From contig NC_087062.1 of NCBI RefSeq assembly GCF_963678635.1, positions 80,355,200 through 80,419,199 of the forward strand: 64,000 bases of DNA. Direction: 5' to 3'. Shown in pieces: positions 59,578 through 64,000 of this stretch. The stretch's first letter is position 1. Every line of letters begins with the position of its first letter. Below the pieces are notes generated by a model. That model ran no database searches, had not been told where the DNA came from, and worked only from the letters and a program-made list of their open reading frames with translations. Origin of the DNA: Symsagittifera roscoffensis. Taxonomy: Eukaryota > Xenacoelomorpha > Acoela > Convolutidae. A program made the position numbers and the translations under genes.

Positions 59578-62500
59578 CTTTTTGAGAGTTCTTTTTTTTT
59601 TGCAATTATCTATTGAGCATTTTAGATAAAAGGATATGAGGCCCACATTAATTTTTCCGTCCAAAATCAATCCCCAATGAATCACCCTGCCAAATTGTTT
59701 CAAATTGAAATGAGGCCTGCTAATTGGTCTCATTGATTCTATACACGCCTCAAAGTTTAACACAGTTTGATATTATCAGCCTAAAAACCATTGTTTGTCA
59801 TTATTTCATTAAACAAAAACTATTCCAAGCCAAAAATGGGATTCAGAAAATTTGGGGATTTGCCCTGCTAAGCGATGTTTTATTTGTATTCCGACCAGAT
59901 TTACAATTTTCTTTACAGCGTATGTGTTTCGATGACGAAATCAGTGGATTGCTTGGCGAGTGTGCTTACACTAGATTTAAATGCAAAAGGCATACTTGCT
60001 CAATTAAAACTTGATAGCGTCAATACGGAAACTGCTGATGCGTGGCAATTTATCCGCACTCCTTGTTATCCAAACTGAATTTTGGCAAACTAATAGGTAA
60101 AAACTTTTTAGCGTTTTTTATTTGATACTAGTTGATAGTTTACAGATTTCATAGTTTGTCAAAACGTGTTCAATAAAAATTATTCAATACCAGTTCAGGG
60201 ACAGTCGGAACGATCAGGGCTCTACCCTGATCCGAGCAACTTTGTTCAATTATTCCGCTCAAGGTTTGTAATTTTTAGTCAAAAAATAGAGCAGTGAACA
60301 GAACACTAATTGATTGAAAAATAATGAATTCACTTTTTCATCAGGCCAATTTCCATCAAGGCTGCATTTCAAGGAGATATGAGAGTGGTCAATTTTTTCT
60401 GATTGTTGCAATCCGTAAAAACAAACCTGCAACTTGTTTGAAATAAACTTGATTGAACTATTTTTCGGCCAATCATTCTGATTTAGAATTCTGCTCAAAA
60501 TATTCAACAAAATATTTTGAGCTGATTTTTGAATCTGGTTGGCTAATTGTTAGCATTTTAGTTTTGATTCAAAATGATAAATGAATGATTTTGGGCGGAG
60601 TCTGTAAAAAAAACCATATAATTATCATATTTTATACCAAAAATTTTTTGGATTGAGTAATATTTTTGTGGCATTTTCATCAATCTTTTTAAACGAAAGA
60701 TAATCGTGAAAAGAACAGTTTCAATTTGTGAAACAGTCATTACCATTTTTATTGTGGCCTAGAAAGGCCAGTCTAAAAAATCACGCCGATCATAAACATT
60801 CCTCACCTTTTCCGAAGCAAAAAAAAAACACCCAGCGAAAATATAGAAATGTTATAAAAAATATCAAGCTAAATTTTAACGTTTTTTGTTTTAGGCATTG
60901 ATCTGTTTTTTTCTTGGTTCAGAAACAAACAGTTTCTGGAAAGAAATAACCAGAAATCAGTTCACTGCTCACCCGCAAGGAGAGAGACATGCTTCGACTA
61001 ATCACAGTAGCCGTAGTAATACAATGCAAATTAACACGTGTTATAACAAGTTTTGCTTTGTATTAGATTGCTAAAACATTTCGAAATCATCAGATCATGT
61101 GGTCTAGCGCTGAGCACAAAAATCTAATCCATTTTAAGACAGAGGTCAAGCCAAACTAGAAATTTTTTTCTAGCTAGAACTAGCCTATACTGAGCTAACT
61201 TTCTATCAGAAATGAGATGAGAAAAAAAAATTTCAAAGAAAATCTCTGCTTTATTTAAACACCGTTTCATAAAGAACATCAGGCCAGAAATTTAGGTTAG
61301 ATATAGCATGTTCAGGTTTGAGACAAAAATATAAGTTTCGGTTTGGATAAATCCACAATTTAGTGTTTTTTTTTTCAAATATTCGGCGTGTTGAATATTT
61401 GTCGGATCGATCAAAGAAAACAAAAGATCAAAAAGAACTAAAAGGCTGCCCATGTTGCAGAACGCAATCTTAATTCACAAAATACTTATTTAAGCTTCAT
61501 AATGATTTGTCTAATGAAGTCTGTAGTGTATGTTGCTGCTTATGCATTATAAAATTTGGTTTAAAAGACCCTGACTGCTTTTGTTGTCCAGAAGTAAGAT
61601 TGAATACTTAATCGAAATTAATAAAATTGTCTCACCAAAAAATGTGACAAGAAACCTTGTTTCAAGTGGTCATCATTTATCTCCTGCTGTCACAAGCTTG
61701 CCTTAGTTTTATGCAAAATTTATTTGATCTTTTTCAAATAAAGCAGAGATTTTCTTTGAAATTTTTTTTCTCATCTCATTTCTGATCAAAAATTAGCTCA
61801 ATATAGGCTAGTTCTAGCTGGAAAAAGATTTCTGGTTTGGTTTGACCTCTGTCTTAAAATGGATTAGATTTTTGTGCTCACCGCTAGACCACATGATCTG
61901 ATACTTTCGAAATGTTTTAGCAATCTAATATAAAGCATAACTTGTTATAACACGTGTTAATTTGCTAACACACGTGTATTGCTACGGCTACTGTGATTAG
62001 TCGAAGCATGTCTCTCTCGTTGCGGGTGAGCAGTGAACTGCATTCTGGTTATTTCTTTCCAGAAACTGTTTGTTTCTGAACTAAGAAAAAAAAAACAGAT
62101 CAATGCCTAACACAAAATACGTTAAAAGTGGGTGTTTTTTTTTGCTTCGGAAAAGGTGAGGAATGTTTATGCTCGGCCTGATTTTTTAAGACTAGCTTTT
62201 CTGGGACGCAATCAAAACGGTAATGATTGTTTCACAAAATTGAAACTGTTATTTTCACGATTATCTTTTGCTGAAAAAGATTGATAAAAGTGCCACAAAA
62301 ATATTACTCAATCCAGAAAATTTTTGGTATAAAATATGATAGTTTTATGGTTTTTCTACAGACTCCGCCCAAAATCATTAATTTATCATATTGAAGCAAA
62401 ACTAAATTGCTAACACTTAGCCAACCAGATCCAAAAATCAGCTCAAAAAATTTTCTTCAAAATTTTAAGCAGAATTCTAAATCGAAATGGTTGGCCAAAA

Positions 62501-63781
62501 AATAGTTCAATCAAGTTTATTTCAATAAATTGCTGGGTTGTTTCACGGGTAGAAAGAATGAAAAAAATTGACCACTCTCATATCTCCTTGAAAGGTAGCC
62601 TTGATGGAAATTGGCCTGATGAAAAAGTGAATTCATTATTTTTCAATCAAATAGTGTTCTGTTCACTGCTCTATACTTTGACTAAATATTACAAACCTTG
62701 AGTAAAATAATTGAATAAAGTTGCTCGAACTGAGCCCTGATCGTTCGGACTGTCCCTGAACTGGTATTGAATAAATTTTTGTTTTGATAAACTATGAAAT
62801 CTGTAAACTATCAACTAGAATCAAATGTAAAACGCTAAAAAGTTTTTACCTATTAGTTTGACAAAAATCAGTTTTGATAACCAGGAGTGCGGATAATTTG
62901 CCACGCATCAGCAGTTTCCGTATTGACGCTATCAAGTTTTAATTAGGCAAGTATGCCTTTTGCATTTAATCTAGTGTAAGCACACTCGCCAAGCAATCCA
63001 CTGATTCCGCTGTAAAGAAAATTGTAAACCTGGTCGGAATAAAAATAAAACATCGCTTAGCAGGGCAAATCGCCAAATTTTCTGAATCCCATTTTTGGCT
63101 TGGAATAGTTTTTGTTTAATGAAATAATGACAAACATTGGTTTTTAGGCTGATAATATCAAACTGTGTTAAAAATTGAGGCGTGTATAGAATCAATGAGA
63201 CCAGTTAGCAGGCCTCATTTCAATTTAAAACAATTTGGCAGGGTGTTTCATTGGGGTTTGGATTTGGACAGAAAAATTGATGTGGGCCTCATATCCTTTT
63301 ACTCTAATCTAAAATGCTCAATAGATAATTGCAAAAAAAATTGAACTCTCAAAAAACTCTATTACAATGATTCTCCTTAGGCTCCGTGGTTTCCCTGTCA
63401 GGCTCAAGATAATTTACTTAGACATTCATATAAGTTGTCGAGAAGGAAAAATAAGAAACAACTAAATTTTGAGGTGATTCCATAAAATGAGTCTTTTGTT
63501 CCGGGTTTCGTCGAAAGAAGTGAGTAATATATATTCTTGAGTTGTTTTTTTTTGCTTCGACTTTCAAAAAAAGTGAGGAATGTTTATGCTCAGCTTGTTT
63601 TTTTATACAGACCTCGGTAGATCGATCCCTGGATCTTCGAGTTCCATGCTGAAATTGCACACCAATGTTTTTAACTGACACGCGTTCAGCTAAAGAGCTC
63701 GTTTTGTAATTTGATGCTGAAAATGTAGCTGATATTAGTTACATATAGCGAACTATTTTGCCCTTCCAAGTCTTCTCAAAT
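59153..63781. mobile_element. Foldback-type palindrome with arms of about 2 kb
   Basis: Left arm 59153-61258, right arm 61734-63781, centre near 61495, unpaired loop about 475 bp. Arms are about 90 percent identical by eye; stretches such as AGACATGCTTCGACTAATCA and its complement are exact. No transposase or other gene was recognised in arms or loop. Small ORFs recur because of the palindrome. The sequence is a diverged relative of the 54.8-56.8 kb segment. Confidence 0.88.
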
Positions 63782-64000
63782 TTTGTTCGAAATTTTAAGC
63801 AGAATTCTAAATCAAAAATAGTTCAATCAAGTTTATTTCAATAAATTGCTGGGTTGTTTTTACGGGTAGCAACAATCAGAAAAAATTGACCACTCTCATA
63901 TCTCCTTGAAATGCAGCCTTGATGGAAATTGGCCTGATGAAAAAGTGAATTCATTTTTTTTTCAATCAATTAGTGTTCTGTTCACTGCTCTATTTTTTGA
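63782..64000 (+). repeat. Partial direct repeat of the palindrome arm
   Basis: From TTTTAAGCAGAATTCTAAATC on it repeats 62455-62690 in direct orientation (GGAAATTGGCCTGATGAAAA is shared) and runs off the window edge, so a further unit of the family begins here. Confidence 0.8.

Overview
This is a piece of an animal nuclear genome, most likely an invertebrate. It is AT-rich, has GT-AG introns, contains one 200-base run of N at a scaffold gap, and is dominated by repeats and transposon remains. I cannot name the species. There are no bacterial features.

The one gene I can reconstruct with confidence is a TMTC3-type ER membrane protein (transmembrane O-mannosyltransferase of the TMTC family). 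It is encoded on the minus strand. Seven consecutive exons lie between 32049 (start codon) and 20899, every splice phase matches, and together they give about 553 residues of the membrane half. The TPR half was not found and should lie beyond the left edge. If so, the whole 1-18840 satellite array sits in intron 7.

Layout. 1-18840: a tandem satellite of about 124-bp monomers with three dyads per monomer, an 869-bp (7-mer) higher-order repeat near 3.5-7.4 kb, and a second domain with shortened monomers from about 10.5 kb. 18841-32049: the TMTC3 gene, whose introns hold interspersed repeats (called A, B, C and F here), two tRNA-like sequences, a nested inverted-repeat element and a decayed FLYWCH/MULE transposase. 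32418-37520: a CR1/L2-like LINE inserted about 370 bp upstream of the TMTC3 start codon. It carries an ORF1 remnant, an endonuclease split by a 924-bp DNA transposon, and a 515-codon reverse transcriptase ORF with an altered catalytic box. 37520-40450: decayed minus-strand ORFs, perhaps Penelope-like, holding a second copy of the same DNA transposon.

41.2-52.3 kb: a macro-repeat region in which blocks F-B-C-A-E-D recur. E is a degenerate copy of TMTC3 exon 1, present three times. D is a tandem repeat of about 250 bp with a conserved exon-like reading frame. 45850-47310 duplicates the decayed ORFs and supplies the empty site for the transposon. After the gap come a short minisatellite (53.6-53.95 kb), a nearly perfect 2.75-kb tandem duplication (54069-59577) and a very long foldback palindrome with arms of about 2 kb (59153-63781).

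The likely history is that the 5' end of TMTC3 and its flank were amplified together with local repeats, and mobile elements then inserted into the copies. Comparing copies dates and delimits several insertions from this window alone.
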